From Lachnospiraceae bacterium C1.1 (lineage in GTDB: Bacteria > Bacillota > Clostridia > Lachnospirales > Lachnospiraceae): a stretch of DNA of 64,000 nt. The first letter of the stretch is position 1. The number at the start of each line of letters is the position of its first letter. A model generated the notes under the pieces. The model was not told the DNA's origin and made no database searches. It saw only the letters and a program-made list of their open reading frames with translations. Both the position numbers and the translations under genes were made by a program. This document shows positions 61,908 through 64,000 of this stretch, in pieces. The DNA is taken from assembly GCA_030434875.1 (NCBI GenBank), contig JAUISW010000001.1:2181501-2245500 (forward strand). The letters are read 5' to 3'.

Positions 61908-63242
61908 TTATAGATTTATATCCCTGAAAACTTCGTAATCGACATCACTGCCTACGGTTCTCGCAAAAACCTTTAAGGTATAATTCTCCATTTCATCTTT
62001 ATCTTTATATATTATCAGTTCTTTATCCTCGCTGTAATCCGACTCCAGCTCGGTCTCCCCTGTTTTCCTGTTTATAAGCTGATATCTGTACTCAGGTGTA
62101 AACCGGTCAGGCTCCGCACTCTCAAATTCCAATATGTAATTGGAGTCTCTATTATCGTAATCCAGCGTGGCGTTCACTGAAATAATACCGTCTATGTCTT
62201 TTGAAAGATCATCCAGGTCTTCATAGAAATACTGAGACATATCTTCTCCTGCCTCATAATTTCTGACAACCTCTGCATAAGCCATGCTCGTTATCTCAGA
62301 ACCTCTGCCGTTAAGATGCAGATCATCTGCAAAATCTGTTTCGACCAGCTCATCTCCCAGCTCTTTATGAAAATTCATATTGGCATAAAAAATACCATTT
62401 CTATCAGCAATGTCATTATAATAATCGACAGCTGTCATATATCCGTCAGCATCGAAGAGCTGTCTCCTCGGAAGCGGCATTGATATCATCAGTACCTTTA
62501 TCTCTCTTTCAATGCAGAGATCTATCATTTTCTGATAATATTCACCAATATACGGTGCAACCTCATCCATGTTGACCTCTAAATGAAAATTCCATTCTCC
62601 GCCGTTTTCATCAATGTCATAATAATAACCATTTTTTACGTAGTATTCACTGTCACCTTCAACAGAGCCTATTTCCTCCGGTTCCCCGTTTCTTGCAAAA
62701 TAATCCATTCTGCTCGTGAGATCAAAGATAAGATCACTAAGACTGTTGCCCTTTATAAATCTGAAGGTTGGAAGAAAGAGGATAGCCTCCCCAATGGTAA
62801 AATCATCCCAGAAATATTCCAGCTTATTTTTAACACTCCTGATCCTGTCCATTGTTACATTTCTGTTGAACTCATTTTTTGTCTCAATTTTAAGAGAATT
62901 CATACCAGCCTCTAAAACCACATATTTAGGCGTAAACGATTCCAACATATCTTTTAAGAGATAATATCGGCCCTTTACATCCTGTTCAGGCGAAGCAGCA
63001 TCACATACATTCTTGAGTCCAAGCTCATTCTCTATAATTTCCGGTGAGATACCCTGATATACCCTCGATGTTCCGACGAAGATCATATCAACATTTTCAC
63101 CTTTTTCAATAATATCTGAAATATCAGAATTCCAGTATAACGACCTGTAATTGTTACTGAAAAAGCAGAATGTAAGGAACTCGACAACTATCATAAGAAA
63201 CAATATAACAACAGGCAGCCTTAATTTTTTAATACTCTGCAT
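61908..63242 (-). CDS. SGNH/AlgJ-like membrane-anchored protein paired with MBOAT
   Basis: 444 residues from ATG 63242 (MQSIKKLRLPVVIL; GGGG nearby); an ATG at 63266 is a less likely start. N-terminal membrane helix (about 7-25), then an extracellular domain with the SGNH-like blocks VDMIFVGTSRVYQG (Ser-containing GTSR), KYVVLEAGMNSLK (Asn) and the final DDLHLNGRGSEITS (Asp/His pair). Usually completes O-acyl transfer to a surface polymer with the MBOAT partner. The C-terminal 100 residues are an added beta domain. Overlaps the MBOAT gene by 14 bases. Confidence 0.85.
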   Translation of the reverse strand: MQSIKKLRLPVVILFLMIVVEFLTFCFFSNNYRSLYWNSDISDIIEKGENVDMIFVGTSRVYQGISPEIIENELGLKNVCDAASPEQDVKGRYYLLKDMLESFTPKYVVLEAGMNSLKIETKNEFNRNVTMDRIRSVKNKLEYFWDDFTIGEAILFLPTFRFIKGNSLSDLIFDLTSRMDYFARNGEPEEIGSVEGDSEYYVKNGYYYDIDENGGEWNFHLEVNMDEVAPYIGEYYQKMIDLCIEREIKVLMISMPLPRRQLFDADGYMTAVDYYNDIADRNGIFYANMNFHKELGDELVETDFADDLHLNGRGSEITSMAYAEVVRNYEAGEDMSQYFYEDLDDLSKDIDGIISVNATLDYDNRDSNYILEFESAEPDRFTPEYRYQLINRKTGETELESDYSEDKELIIYKDKDEMENYTLKVFARTVGSDVDYEVFRDINL

Positions 63243-64000
63243 ATAGAAACCCCGAACTTGTGCCATTCATGCTTATGTTTAAGATTATCATGTATATTCC
63301 AAAAAGATAGACAAGACCTTTGACATATATCGGAAAATTCTTCATAAGCAGTATATCGCGCTTACCAATCTCTGTCAGTATATCAGACATGATCAAAGCC
63401 ACTGTTCCTATCAAAAAGAAAAATATCTTCATCTCGCTCATTCCCGGAAAAAGATCTATATAATCGCTGACTGATGAAAGCGATACTGCAAAACCCGTAA
63501 CAATTTTTTTATAATAAGCAAGAGCTGTATTCATATTATCGGAAAGTGCTATAATTCTGAAGGCACTTACTAAAAAGAAAGTTCTGGCCATCATGAATAC
63601 AGTCCAAATTCTGTTATCCTTACCTATCCTTAAGAAGCCTCTTATCTTCGAATAAACTTCCTCCAGCTCCATGCTTAAGATAATTACGATCATGTTGCAG
63701 TATCCCCAGACTATAAAGGTCCAGTTGGCTCCATGCCAAAAACCTGTCGCTGTCCATACAAACACAAGAGCCAGATAACTCGGCACAAGCTTTGCAGCCC
63801 TCATTTTACCCATTTTTCTGAAGCGTTTTCCCAGATTCTGGGCTGTTTTTCCCGTGGCTATAGGATAAAAAAGATAATCCTTAAACCATGCTCCAAGTGT
63901 AATATGCCATCTTCTCCAGTATTCTTCGACTGAGGTTGAAAAGTAAGGTCTCTCAAAGTTCTCTGCTATCTTTATTCCAAGAATTTCTGATATTCCGCAC
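63229..64000 (-). CDS. MBOAT-family O-acyltransferase (AlgI/DltB-like), C-terminal part, cut by window edge
   Basis: The frame is open to base 64000, so the N-terminus lies beyond the window; a Met at 63813 is internal. Motifs: SVEEYWRRWHITLGAWFKDYLFYPI and GFWHGANWTFIVWG with the catalytic His of MBOAT proteins, then several transmembrane helices ending GFLYAEY. Moves an acyl group across the membrane to a surface polymer, with the SGNH protein downstream as its partner. Confidence 0.92.
   Translation of the reverse strand, partial: CGISEILGIKIAENFERPYFSTSVEEYWRRWHITLGAWFKDYLFYPIATGKTAQNLGKRFRKMGKMRAAKLVPSYLALVFVWTATGFWHGANWTFIVWGYCNMIVIILSMELEEVYSKIRGFLRIGKDNRIWTVFMMARTFFLVSAFRIIALSDNMNTALAYYKKIVTGFAVSLSSVSDYIDLFPGMSEMKIFFFLIGTVALIMSDILTEIGKRDILLMKNFPIYVKGLVYLFGIYMIILNISMNGTSSGFLYAEY

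Noticed and set aside
1..64000. CRISPR array
   Set aside because: No regularly spaced direct repeats were seen; the repeats present are palindromes scattered between genes.

Overview
The window looks like part of a chromosome of a low-GC, butyrate-forming Lachnospiraceae bacterium close to Butyrivibrio/Pseudobutyrivibrio. That is inferred from gene content: a complete thl-crt-hbd-bcd-etfB-etfA operon, Ptb and Buk next door, long-form HPF, two CotH-family proteins, YfhO/LTA-synthase envelope genes, and GGAGG ribosome sites throughout. Most genes are on the minus strand.

Layout. 1-8 kb: a cut-off class A penicillin-binding protein with an arginase-fold protein, metA, a small orphan gene, and an RND efflux pair. 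The RND pair faces a two-component system across a regulatory gap (8-10 kb). 10.3-11.9 kb: an IS91-type (HUH) insertion sequence with a small acidic ORF. 12.0-12.6 kb: six tRNA genes (Pro, Gly, Arg, His, Gln, Lys in transcription order) behind a near-consensus promoter. 12.7-17.2 kb: an overlapping housekeeping operon (RNA methyltransferase, amidase, XTP pyrophosphatase, phosphodiesterase), an orphan and a DUF1700 protein. 17.3-26.7 kb: a TetR regulator divergent from a secreted GLUG/coiled-coil protein, an MMPL transporter and a second, membrane-anchored GLUG/coiled-coil protein. 26.7-31 kb: esterase, aspartate kinase, homoserine dehydrogenase, ACT-domain protein. 31-35 kb: prfB and secA. 35-48 kb: CotH, ptb-buk, CotH and the butyryl-CoA operon, so that every enzyme from acetyl-CoA to butyrate lies within about 10.4 kb. 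48-52.4 kb: hpf, free-methionine-sulfoxide reductase and a metQ-N-I methionine importer. 52.5-60.8 kb: two 925-class YfhO paralogues, an LTA-synthase-like enzyme and a GDPD-like lipoprotein. 60.8-61.9 kb: a 1.1-kb gene-free, structure-rich region with a DnaA-box cluster. 61.9-64 kb: an SGNH/MBOAT O-acylation pair, cut by the window edge.

The most unusual features are: (1) the TetR/GLUG/MMPL/GLUG locus with a clean 21-bp palindromic operator; (2) a MITE-like family with two copies, 14/13-bp terminal inverted repeats and perfect 8-bp target duplications, one of which interrupts a member of a second, 30-bp palindromic repeat family; (3) three perfect DnaA boxes plus one near match in 73 bp, flanked by folded elements and far from any dnaA gene in view; and (4) several other intergenic palindromes, including one inside the metN-metI gap that overlaps the metN stop codon. 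Family assignments are from recognisable motifs; no database search was run.
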